Positions 28,615-36,792 of a stretch of DNA of 64,000 nt are shown here, in pieces. The translations under genes were made by a program, and so were the position numbers. The DNA is from JBGSTR01 sp963707135. GTDB taxonomy: Bacteria; Pseudomonadota; Gammaproteobacteria; Chromatiales; Chromatiaceae. Position 1 is the stretch's first letter. Each line of letters starts with the position of its first letter. The stretch is taken from NCBI GenBank assembly GCA_963707135.1, contig CAVPOY010000044.1, positions 62,001-126,000 on the forward strand. The letters are read 5' to 3'. Below the pieces are notes generated by a model. The model worked only from the letters and a program-made list of their open reading frames with translations, searched no databases and was not told the origin of the DNA.

Positions 28615-31600
28615 GTGCTGGACAGAATCGTCGAAGCGGCGGTCCGCAATCGCCTGCTGGTCCTGCTCGCCCTGATCGCGCTGATGGGCGCGAGTGCCCT
28701 GCTGCTGCCGCGGCTCAAGCTGGACGCCTTCCCGGACGTGACCAACGTACAGGTAACGGTCAACACCGAGGCACCCGGTCTTGCGGCCGAGGAGGTGGAG
28801 CAGCTGATCACCTTCCCCATCGAGGCGGTGATGTACGCCCTTCCGGATGTCGCCGAGGTGCGCTCGATCTCGAAGACCGCGCTCTCGATCGTGACCGTGG
28901 TGTTCGCCGAGGGCACCGACATCTACTTCGCGCGCCAACTCGTCTTCGAGCGTCTGCAGGATGCGCGGGAGCGAATCCCGGCGGGTATCGGCACGCCGGA
29001 GATCGGGCCGAACACCTCCGGGCTGGGACAGGTGTATCAGTACATCCTGCGCTCGGAGGACCCCGAACGCTTCGACGCCATGGCGCTGCGCGGCCTAAAC
29101 GACTGGGTGGTGAAGCTCCTGCTGATGCCGGTGGACGGCGTGACCGAGGTCCTCTCGTTTGGCGGGGAGGTTCGTCAGTATCAGGTGCTCGCGGACCCCA
29201 AACGCCTGCTGTCCTACGGTTTGTCGGTTCAGGATTTGAGCGAGGCCATCGAGGCGAACAATCGCAACGCCGGCGGCTGGTATCTGGACCGCGGGGCCGA
29301 GCAGCTCGCCATCCGCGGCGTCGGTTGGGTGCGTCCCGGGGAGGACGGCCTCCGCGACATCGGCAATGTCCCGCTGAAGGACGTCGACGGCGTATCGGTG
29401 CGGGTGCGCGACGTGGCCGAGGTTGCCTTCGGCCCGGAGATCCGTCAGGGAGCGGTGACCATGAGCACACGAGGCCCCGACGGCGCTCCCCGCGCGATGG
29501 GTGAGGTTGTCGCCGGTATCGTGCTCAAGCGCACGGGCGCCAACACCAAGACTACCATCGACGGTATCAAGGAACGGCTGCCCGCGGTCCAGCGCGCCCT
29601 GCCGGAGGGTGTGGTGATCGAGGCCTTCTACGATCAGGCGGACCTGGTGGAGCAGGCGGTGGCCACGGTCACGGGCGCGCTCGCCCAGGCCTTCGTGCTG
29701 ATCGTGATCGTGCTCGCCCTGTTCCTGCTCAACATCCGGGCGACCCTGCTGGTGCTGATCGCCATCCCCCTGTCGGTGGGGCTCGCCCTGATGGTCATGG
29801 CATGGTGGGGCGTCTCCGCCAATCTGATGTCCCTCGGCGGTCTGGCCATTGCCATCGGCATGGTGGTGGACGGCTCGGTGGTCATGATGGAGAACATCTT
29901 CAAGCACCTCACCCGCTCGGCCCTCTCCCCGGCCCTCCCCCCATCGGCGGAAGGGGGACGAGGAACGCCTTCGGCGAAACGGGGTTCCGACGGTGAAAGC
30001 GGCATCGCGTTGCGTATCGAGGAGGCGGCGCGGGAGGTGGGCCGCCCAGTGTTCTTTGCCGTCGGAGTCGTGGTCGTCGTGTTCGCGCCGCTGTTCGCCC
30101 TCCAGGGCGTCGAGGGCAAGCTCTTTCGGCCGATGGCGATCGCCATCGTGCTTGCGATGCTGGCCTCGGTGCTGGTCGCCTTGACGGTGGTGCCGGCGCT
30201 CGCCAGCTATGCCTTCCGCCGACCCGTCCGGGCGCGCGCCAGCCCCTTCCTGTACCCGTTCGAGTGGTCCTACCGCTGGCTGCTGCGGGGGGCGCTGAGG
30301 TTCCGTTGGCTGGTGCTCGTTTTCGCGCTCGGCCTGTTCGCCGGGGCGCTCTGGCTGGTTCCCCGACTCGGCACCGAGTTCGTACCCGAGCTCGAGGAGG
30401 GGACGATGAACATCCGCGTGACCCTGGCACCCTCGTCGAGCCTGGACACCGCCCTCGGCGTAGCCGAAAGGCTCGAACCCGTGCTGATGGCCTTTCCCGA
30501 GGTCACCTACGCCTCCAGCCGGATCGGCCGCGCCGAGCTCGGCGGGGACCCCGAGCCGGTCTCCAACATCGAGATCTACGTGGGACTCCTGCCCCAGGGC
30601 CAGTGGACCACCGCCGGCACCCGTGCCGAGCTTCAGGGGCGGATGGAGCGTGCGATGGCGATCCACCCCGGACTGCTGTTCTCCTTTTCGCAGCCCATCG
30701 CCACGCGGGTCGACGAGCTGCTCTCCGGGGTCAAGGCCCAGCTCGCGATCAAGCTGTTCGGCACCGATCTCGCGGGGCTCGCCGAGCATGGCAAGGCGAT
30801 CGAGGCCCTGGTCAAGGAGGTGCGCGGCACCCGCGACGTCGCACTGGAGCCAATCGCGGGCGAGTCCCAGCTGGTGGTCCGGCCGGACCGGGACCGTCTG
30901 GCGCGGTTCGGCATACCGGTGGCGCAGGTGATGGCGCTGGTCGAGGACGCGATCGGCGGTGCCGAGGCGGGCCAGGTCATCCGCGGCAACGAGCGCTACG
31001 ACATTCTGGTTCGGCTGGCGCCGCACTACCGCGGCAGTATCGAGGCGATCGGCGACCTGATCCTGACCGCCACCAACGGGGCCTGGGTGCGCCTGCGGGA
31101 CCTGGCCGAGGTGGCCATCGAGTCCGGGCCGCCGCAGATCCGACGCGACGACGTCCAGCGGCGGGTCGTGATCGAGGCGAACGTGGCCGGCCGCGACATG
31201 GGCGGCCTGGTGGCGGAGATCGACCGGCGCATCGCCGAGGAGGTCGACCTGCCGCCCGGCTACAGCGTCGTCTTCGGCGGCCAGTTCGAGAGCCAGCAGC
31301 GTGCCCAGCAGAGACTCGGGATCGTGGTGCCCCTGTCGTTGGGATTGATCTTTCTGTTGCTCTATTTCGCCTTCCATTCCGTAGGCCAGGCGCTTCTGAT
31401 CATGCTCAACGTGCCGCTGGCGCTGATCGGCGGGGTCGTGGCGCTGTACCTGTCCGGGCTCTATCTGTCCGTTCCGGGATCCATCGGCTTCATCGCCGTG
31501 TTCGGCATCGCGGTGCTCAACGGCGTAGTGATGGTGAACGCCATCAACCAGAATCTCGAGGGTGGCACGAGCGCGAGTACCGCGGTGCTCGAAGGGGCCT

Positions 31601-31821
31601 TGTCCCGCTTACGCCCGGTGCTGATGACCGCGCTCACGACCGTGCTCGGTCTAGCCCCTCTCCTGTATGCCACCGGGGTCGGCTCGGAGGTGCAACGCCC
31701 GCTGGCGACCGTGGTCGTCGGCGGCCTGGTTTCGTCTACCCTGCTGACGCTGTTCGTTATACCGGCCATGTACGGCCTCTTTTCGCGCAGGTCGAACGAC
31801 CAGATGGGCAGGTCGGGGTGA
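28615..31821 (+). CDS. Heavy-metal RND efflux pump, CzcA/CusA family
   Basis: A 1068-residue inner-membrane proton-driven pump that exports divalent or monovalent metal ions across both membranes with its adaptor. It starts at GTG 28615. The first membrane helix is followed by the periplasmic porter region (LDAFPDVTNVQVTVNTEAPG); the proton-relay segment in TM4 is AIGMVVDGSVVMMENIFKHL, with the conserved D and E. About 25 residues after it (LSPALPPSAEGGRGTPSAKR) are not part of the family and come from a GC-rich palindromic repeat inserted in frame at 29925-29985. Metal specificity cannot be read from the sequence. No outer-membrane partner gene is nearby. Confidence 0.93.
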   Translation: MLDRIVEAAVRNRLLVLLALIALMGASALLLPRLKLDAFPDVTNVQVTVNTEAPGLAAEEVEQLITFPIEAVMYALPDVAEVRSISKTALSIVTVVFAEGTDIYFARQLVFERLQDARERIPAGIGTPEIGPNTSGLGQVYQYILRSEDPERFDAMALRGLNDWVVKLLLMPVDGVTEVLSFGGEVRQYQVLADPKRLLSYGLSVQDLSEAIEANNRNAGGWYLDRGAEQLAIRGVGWVRPGEDGLRDIGNVPLKDVDGVSVRVRDVAEVAFGPEIRQGAVTMSTRGPDGAPRAMGEVVAGIVLKRTGANTKTTIDGIKERLPAVQRALPEGVVIEAFYDQADLVEQAVATVTGALAQAFVLIVIVLALFLLNIRATLLVLIAIPLSVGLALMVMAWWGVSANLMSLGGLAIAIGMVVDGSVVMMENIFKHLTRSALSPALPPSAEGGRGTPSAKRGSDGESGIALRIEEAAREVGRPVFFAVGVVVVVFAPLFALQGVEGKLFRPMAIAIVLAMLASVLVALTVVPALASYAFRRPVRARASPFLYPFEWSYRWLLRGALRFRWLVLVFALGLFAGALWLVPRLGTEFVPELEEGTMNIRVTLAPSSSLDTALGVAERLEPVLMAFPEVTYASSRIGRAELGGDPEPVSNIEIYVGLLPQGQWTTAGTRAELQGRMERAMAIHPGLLFSFSQPIATRVDELLSGVKAQLAIKLFGTDLAGLAEHGKAIEALVKEVRGTRDVALEPIAGESQLVVRPDRDRLARFGIPVAQVMALVEDAIGGAEAGQVIRGNERYDILVRLAPHYRGSIEAIGDLILTATNGAWVRLRDLAEVAIESGPPQIRRDDVQRRVVIEANVAGRDMGGLVAEIDRRIAEEVDLPPGYSVVFGGQFESQQRAQQRLGIVVPLSLGLIFLLLYFAFHSVGQALLIMLNVPLALIGGVVALYLSGLYLSVPGSIGFIAVFGIAVLNGVVMVNAINQNLEGGTSASTAVLEGALSRLRPVLMTALTTVLGLAPLLYATGVGSEVQRPLATVVVGGLVSSTLLTLFVIPAMYGLFSRRSNDQMGRSG
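29925..29985. repeat. Palindromic repeat inserted in frame in the RND pump gene
   Basis: The segment contains CCCTCCCCCCATCGGCGGAA and is followed by a G-rich arm; its core and 3' tail resemble the reverse strand of 13550-13599. It encodes about 20 extra residues in the cytoplasmic loop after TM4 and keeps the reading frame open. Confidence 0.55.
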
Positions 31822-32088
31822 GCTTGCGAACCCCGACAATGCGGAATGACTCTTCCGTGGGCCGCCAGGGGCTCGTCGGGCAGGGTCAAGAAAACTTCAC
31901 CGGGCAGGTTTATCATTAGCGGACCGTCAGAACAACGGGACGATCGGGACCCGACCCGCCGAGCCGGGAAACGTCAATTACGCGCGGCGACGAGCGGCGT
32001 ATACAAAGCGAATTCGGCGCCCCGGGGCGAAAGAGGCCCGCGGCATTCATCACTGAGACGAGCCCGGACCCCGGGCAGGTGTAGCCAC

Positions 32089-33342
32089 ATGCACAAGAAG
32101 AGCATCATCGCCTTCGTCATGGCCGGTGGACAGGGCTCCCGGCTCCAGCCGCTGACCGCGGGTCGGTCCAAGCCGTCGGTGCCCTTCGGCGCACGCTATC
32201 GGATCGTCGATTTCGTCCTGAGCAATCTGGTCAACTCCCGGATCCAGACCATCTACCTGCTGGTCCAGTACAAGTCACAGTCGCTGATCGAACACGTGCG
32301 CAAGGCCTGGACCATATCGCCGCTGCTGCAGGAGCAGTTCGTCACCGTCGTGCCCCCGCAGATGCGCTCCGGCGAGCACTGGTTCCAGGGGACCGCCGAC
32401 GCGGTCCACCAGAGCATCAACCTCATCGAGGAGCACCGCCCCGATATGGTCGCCGTTTTCGGCGCCGACCATATTTACCGGATGGACATCAGCCAGATGG
32501 TCGATTTTCACCAGGCCCAAGATGCCGACGTCACCATCGCCGCGCTGCCCGTTCCGCTCAAGGAGGCGTCCAGCTTCGGCGTTATCGCCGCGGACGCGGA
32601 CGGTCGGATCAGCGCATTCGAGGAGAAGCCGGCCAACCCGACGCCGCTGGCAACCGACCCGACCCGGGCATTTGCCTCGATGGGCAACTACGTCTTCGAC
32701 ACCGAGATCCTGACTCAGGCCCTGCGCGAAGCCAAGGAGGCCGGCGAGGCCGATTTCGGGCAGCATGTTCTGCCGCGCTTACTGCGTACCCATCGGCTGT
32801 TCGCCTACGACTTTGCGACCAACCGGATCCCCGGCGTCCAGCCCTACGAGGAGCCCGTCTATTGGCGAGACGTCGGGACCATCGACGCCTATTTCGAGGC
32901 CCACAAGGATGTCCTCGGCGCCGAGCCGGCGTTCGATCTGTTCAACCCGAAGTGGCCGGTCTACTCCAGCGGCTACCAGGGCCCGGTGGCCCGAATTCTC
33001 GGCGGCGAGATCCGCAACAGCCTGCTCGGGGCGGCCACCGTGATCTTCGAAGGCGCCCGAATCAGCAACTCCATCATCCGGCGCGAGGCGGTGATCGAGG
33101 AGGACGTGGTGCTGGAGGACTGCATCATCATGGACTACGTGCGCATCTGCCGCGGCGCGCGGCTGCGCAAGGTGATCGTGGACCGCCACAACCTCATCGA
33201 GGCGGGGGACCGCATCGGCTACGACGAGGAGCAGGACCGCCAGCGCTACACCGTGAGTCCCGGCGGCGTCACGGTTGTCCCCGGCGGACGGGTCAGCTAT
33301 TTCGCGCGCGATACCCGGGGCTCGGCACGCGGCTATTCCTGA
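32089..33342 (+). CDS. glgC: Glucose-1-phosphate adenylyltransferase
   Basis: A 417-residue ADP-glucose pyrophosphorylase, which makes ADP-glucose from glucose 1-phosphate and ATP, the committed step of bacterial glycogen synthesis. The nucleotide-binding motif AGGQGSRLQPLT lies at residues 12-23, followed by KPSVPFGARYRIVDF and the substrate segment FEEKPANP; the C-terminal third is the left-handed beta-helix (AVIEEDVVLEDCIIMDYVRI). Length matches E. coli GlgC (431). Start at ATG 32089 rather than upstream, where the frame has no protein character. No other glg gene is adjacent. Allosteric control by glycolytic intermediates is expected from the family. Confidence 0.95.
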   Translation: MHKKSIIAFVMAGGQGSRLQPLTAGRSKPSVPFGARYRIVDFVLSNLVNSRIQTIYLLVQYKSQSLIEHVRKAWTISPLLQEQFVTVVPPQMRSGEHWFQGTADAVHQSINLIEEHRPDMVAVFGADHIYRMDISQMVDFHQAQDADVTIAALPVPLKEASSFGVIAADADGRISAFEEKPANPTPLATDPTRAFASMGNYVFDTEILTQALREAKEAGEADFGQHVLPRLLRTHRLFAYDFATNRIPGVQPYEEPVYWRDVGTIDAYFEAHKDVLGAEPAFDLFNPKWPVYSSGYQGPVARILGGEIRNSLLGAATVIFEGARISNSIIRREAVIEEDVVLEDCIIMDYVRICRGARLRKVIVDRHNLIEAGDRIGYDEEQDRQRYTVSPGGVTVVPGGRVSYFARDTRGSARGYS

Positions 33343-33371
33343 AACCGGTCGCCGGTTACCGCGGGCCGCGA

Positions 33372-34292
33372 TCAGGCGGCCCGGATCCTCGGGTCCGCGA
33401 TCAGATAGACCAGCTCGGTGGCCTCGTTGACGAGCAGGTACAGGACGCTGATCAGCAGCACCGTTCCCTGCACGACCGGATAGTCCCGGGTCTGGATCGC
33501 CTCCACCAGCAGGCTCCCGAGTCCCGGCCAGGCGAACACCGTCTCCGTGATCACGGCCCCGCCCAGCAGCGCCCCGAGCTGCAGACCGATCAGGGTCAGC
33601 ACCGGGAGCCAGGCGTTGCGCAGCGCGTGCCGCCACAGCACGGCGCGCGGAGAGAGCCCTTTCGCGCGGGCGGTGCGGACGAAGTCCTCGCCGAGCACCT
33701 CCAGCACGCTGCTGCGCACCATGCGCGCGAGGACCGCGGCGAGCCCGGTGCCGAGGGTCACCGCCGGCAGCGCCAGGCTCGCCAGCCCCTCGCGGCCGCT
33801 GACGGGCGTCCAGCCGAGCCAGAGCGAAAACACAAGAATCAATAGTGGCCCGAGCCAGAAGTTCGGGATCGACGCGCCCAGCAGCGAGAAGCCCATCGCG
33901 CCGGCATCCAGCCCCCGCCCCCGGTGCTGGGCCGCGAGCACGCCGAGCGGGACCGCCAGGACGACCGCGAGCGCGAGCGCCGCGGCGGCCAGCTCGAGCG
34001 TCGGCCGGATGCGCTCGGCGAGCAGGGCCGCGACGGGCCGCTGGTAGTGGAAAGACTGGCCGAGATCCAGGCGCGCGAGCCGACCCAGGTAGCCCAGATA
34101 TTGAGCGCCCACCGGTCGGTCGAGCCCGAGCGAGGCCCGCATGCCCTCGCGGTCCGCCGGGCTGGCGCCCTCCCCGAGCATGACCTCGACCGGATCCCCC
34201 GGAACCAGGTGAATGAGCAGGAAAACCAGCGTGCAGACGCCGAGCAGGGTCAGGGCCGCCGAGCCCAGGCGCACGGCCAGCGCCTCAAGCAC
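33372..34292 (-). CDS. ABC transporter permease, DppB/OppB family
   Basis: A 306-residue inner-membrane permease with six predicted helices. It starts at GTG 34292, overlapping the end of the transpeptidase gene by 8 bases. Family features: N-terminal LVFLLIHLVPGDPVEVMLGE and the ATPase-contact loop EDFVRTARAKGLSPRAVLWRHALRN, with the final AWPGLGSLLVEAIQTRDYPV. It should pair with a DppC-type permease and two DppD/F-type ATPases, none of which is in the window; the next gene downstream (glgC) is convergent. It ends the CYTH / binding protein / transpeptidase operon. A peptide, nickel or murein-peptide substrate is possible. Confidence 0.9.
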   Translation of the reverse strand: MLEALAVRLGSAALTLLGVCTLVFLLIHLVPGDPVEVMLGEGASPADREGMRASLGLDRPVGAQYLGYLGRLARLDLGQSFHYQRPVAALLAERIRPTLELAAAALALAVVLAVPLGVLAAQHRGRGLDAGAMGFSLLGASIPNFWLGPLLILVFSLWLGWTPVSGREGLASLALPAVTLGTGLAAVLARMVRSSVLEVLGEDFVRTARAKGLSPRAVLWRHALRNAWLPVLTLIGLQLGALLGGAVITETVFAWPGLGSLLVEAIQTRDYPVVQGTVLLISVLYLLVNEATELVYLIADPRIRAA

Positions 34293-34794
34293 CGGACTCG
34301 TCCCCGGCAAGGATCTCCACCATCGTTCCGACCGGCGTCTGGTCGAACAGCCGTACCAGATCGGCATTGCGCATCCGGATGCAGCCGTGGGAGCAGGGCT
34401 CGCCCATGGGCTCGGAGTCGGCGCAGCCGTGGATGTAGATGAAGCGGCGCAGCGTGTCCACCGGGCCGCCGCGGTTTATTCCCCTCTCGCAGCCGGTCAG
34501 CCAGAGGATGCGGGTCAGGATCCAGTCGCGGTCCGGATTAGCTGCCGCCAGCGACTCGTCATAGACCTCGCCCGTCGGCCTTCGGCCGCGGAACACGGTG
34601 CCCACGGGACAACCGTCGCCGATCCGCAGGCGCACGCGGTGCAGCCCGCGCGGGGTGCAGCCGCTGCCGTTCTGCTCCCCCACGCCGTTGCGGCCGGTGG
34701 ATACCGGGTAACGGCCGAGCACCCGGTCCCCTTCGAGCAGCGAGAGGCTCTGGCTGCCGATGTCGATCAGGATGCGTCTAGCGGCTCGCGACAT
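34285..34794 (-). CDS. L,D-transpeptidase (YkuD) family protein
   Basis: A 169-residue YkuD-domain protein. The catalytic signature is present near the C-terminus: IYIHGCADSEPMG followed by SHGCIRMRNADLV, with the active-site cysteine. Starting at ATG 34794 it begins directly with the domain (RRILIDIGSQSLSLLEGDRV) and shows no signal peptide, which is unusual because substrates are periplasmic. It overlaps the peptide-binding lipoprotein gene by 17 bases upstream and the permease gene by 8 downstream. L,D-transpeptidases make 3-3 crosslinks or attach lipoproteins to peptidoglycan; cytoplasmic variants may instead act on murein peptides being recycled, which would fit the neighbouring importer (inference). 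Confidence 0.88.
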   Translation of the reverse strand: MSRAARRILIDIGSQSLSLLEGDRVLGRYPVSTGRNGVGEQNGSGCTPRGLHRVRLRIGDGCPVGTVFRGRRPTGEVYDESLAAANPDRDWILTRILWLTGCERGINRGGPVDTLRRFIYIHGCADSEPMGEPCSHGCIRMRNADLVRLFDQTPVGTMVEILAGDESGA

Positions 34795-36301
34795 GATCGC
34801 CTCCGGGGGCCGGCCGCAGACTGACGTGCAGGAGCCCGTCGTAGTTGCCGTCGGCGGCGAGCTGGTAGCCCGCCACCTCCGGTCGTGTCGCGACCACATG
34901 GTCCTCGTACCACAGCGGCAAATAGGGCAGATCGGCGTGCAGTAGGGCCTGCAGGGCCCGATAGACCGTCGCCTGTTCAGTCAGCAACGGCTCGGCGCGA
35001 GCCGCCTCGATCAGCCGGTCGGCCTCGGCGCTGCGGTAACGCCCCCGGTTGGCCCCGTCCGGCGGCACCGAGGCGCTATGGAAGGCGTAGCGGAAGATGT
35101 CGGGCGTACGCACGCCGACCCAGGTCAGGCCGTAGATCTGGAATCGACCGGCCTTGACGTCGCCGAAGAAGGTACCCCAGTCGTAGCTGCGCACGGCCAG
35201 GTCGATGCCGACCTCGGCCAGTTGGGCCTGCAGCGCGGTGGCGAGCCGGACGCGGAAAGGGTCGCTCGAGGTCTTGAGGGTCAGCCGCAGGGGCCGATCG
35301 GGCCCGAACCCAGCCTCGGCGAGCAACGCGCGGGCGAGCGCCGGATCGTACGCGTAACCGGCCAGGGAATCGGTCCCGGCCCAGTGATCCGGCGGGAACA
35401 TGGCCTCGGCGGTGCGGCCCCGTCGCCCGAACAGGTGGCGCAACAGCGCCGCTCTATCCACGGCGTGGGCAATGGCCCGGCGGACCTCCGCCCGGCCGGT
35501 CACCGGGTCCTCCAAATTGAAGCCGAGGTAGGAGAAATTCACGCCGGGCCTGGCATCGACGCGAACCGACGGCTGGTCCGCCAGGTAACCCACCAGCTCG
35601 GGTGACAGATCGTTCTGGAGCATCTGGATCTCGCCGCGCAGCAGCTTCATGACCCGCACGTTCGGGTCCCGGACCGTCACCAGCTCGACCGGCTGACCGT
35701 CACTCCGGCGCTCAAGCCGAAGCCTTCCGGGTCCCGCTCGTTCCTTGACCAGGAAAGGGCCGCTCCCGATCGGCCGCTCGGCGAAGGGGTGGCCACTTTG
35801 TATGCCGGCGGACGGGAGGATGCCGATGCCCAGATAGGCCGGGAAGAGCGGGTCCGCGGTCTCGAGCTCGAAGTCGACGGTATCCGCGTCCGGGACGTCG
35901 ATGCGGCGGATCAGACTCAACAGCGCCCGGTGGGGCGAGCCACTCGCCGGCTCCAGAATCGACGCGTAGGTAGCGGCGACATCCGCCGAGGTCAGCCGTG
36001 TGCCGTCGCTGAACGAGCGCCCGTCCACGCCGAGCCGAAACCGGTAGCGCGCCGGTGTGAGCCGTTCCCAGGTCGCGATCCCCGGCACCGGCAGACTTCG
36101 GCGGTCGAATTCGACCAGCCGCCGGTAAAGGAGCCGGTTCACCCGCTCCGAGACGGCGTCGGTGGCGAAACGCGGGTCCAGGTTGCGGGGCGCGTATGCC
36201 AGTCCGAAACGCAGCACCCCGTCGCTGGACGTCCCGCCGTCGCAGGACACCAGAGCAACGCAAGCCAGCAGCGCCGCCAGGGCGCCGGCGATCCGTCTCA
36301 C
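34778..36301 (-). CDS. ABC transporter substrate-binding lipoprotein, SBP_bac_5 family
   Basis: A 507-residue periplasmic binding protein of the oligopeptide type. The N-terminus ends in the lipobox LVSC (about residues 17-20), so it is lipid-anchored. Family pattern: FGLAYAPRNLDPRFATD near the start, SFSDGTRLTSADVAATY and RRAIAHAVDRAALLRHLFG. The start is a GTG whose last two bases lie in the TGA stop of the upstream CYTH gene, a classic coupling overlap. Ligands of this family include peptides, nickel chelates and murein tripeptide; the transpeptidase next door favours a cell-wall peptide, as inference. Confidence 0.92.
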   Translation of the reverse strand: MRRIAGALAALLACVALVSCDGGTSSDGVLRFGLAYAPRNLDPRFATDAVSERVNRLLYRRLVEFDRRSLPVPGIATWERLTPARYRFRLGVDGRSFSDGTRLTSADVAATYASILEPASGSPHRALLSLIRRIDVPDADTVDFELETADPLFPAYLGIGILPSAGIQSGHPFAERPIGSGPFLVKERAGPGRLRLERRSDGQPVELVTVRDPNVRVMKLLRGEIQMLQNDLSPELVGYLADQPSVRVDARPGVNFSYLGFNLEDPVTGRAEVRRAIAHAVDRAALLRHLFGRRGRTAEAMFPPDHWAGTDSLAGYAYDPALARALLAEAGFGPDRPLRLTLKTSSDPFRVRLATALQAQLAEVGIDLAVRSYDWGTFFGDVKAGRFQIYGLTWVGVRTPDIFRYAFHSASVPPDGANRGRYRSAEADRLIEAARAEPLLTEQATVYRALQALLHADLPYLPLWYEDHVVATRPEVAGYQLAADGNYDGLLHVSLRPAPGGDHVASR

Positions 36302-36765
36302 CAGTGCTTGTATGGATTACGCGCGAGGTTCACGTTGTAGTAGCGCGGGTCGCTGGAGACCTCTTCTCCGGCCCACTCGGGCAGCTCGAAGGCCTCGTCC
36401 TCGGACCCGAGCTCCAGCTCGGCGAGCACCAGCCCCTCGTTGTCGCCGTGAAAGACATCGAGCTCCCACAGGTGCTGTCCGCACCGTACCAGGTGACGGA
36501 TCTTGTCGATGACAGGCGACACCGGCATCTCGTTCAGCATGGCCTCGGCGTCGGACACCGGAATCGGGTACTCGTACTCGGCGCGGCTGACGCCGCGGGT
36601 CATCCCCTTGATGGTCAGGTAGGCCGAGTCGCCCTTGATGCGCACCCGCACCGTCGCGTTGGCGTTGTTCGCCAGGTAGCCCTGCATGATGCGCGCCTCG
36701 GACTCGACCGAATCGCGCCATTTTTCGTTTTTTACTAGATACTTGCGTTCTATTTCTACAGACAT
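36298..36765 (-). CDS. CYTH domain protein (triphosphate-tunnel family)
   Basis: A 155-residue single-domain CYTH protein. The signature EIERKYLV is at residues 4-11, and alternating charged residues that line the tunnel follow: RVRIKGDSAYLTIKG, AEYEYPIP, ELDVFHGDNEGLVLAELEL. Bacterial members of this size hydrolyse inorganic triphosphate or, less often, make cAMP. It is the first gene of the operon with the binding lipoprotein, L,D-transpeptidase and permease, through a 4-base overlap with the next start. The link between the triphosphatase and the transporter is unexplained. Confidence 0.9.
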   Translation of the reverse strand: MSVEIERKYLVKNEKWRDSVESEARIMQGYLANNANATVRVRIKGDSAYLTIKGMTRGVSRAEYEYPIPVSDAEAMLNEMPVSPVIDKIRHLVRCGQHLWELDVFHGDNEGLVLAELELGSEDEAFELPEWAGEEVSSDPRYYNVNLARNPYKHW

Positions 36766-36792
36766 GATTAATCTCGTTGACGCTCTTTCGTG

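Noticed and set aside
29095..31377. A 760-codon minus-strand open frame
   Set aside because: Antisense to the RND pump gene, with the same shadow-frame composition and no recognisable domain.
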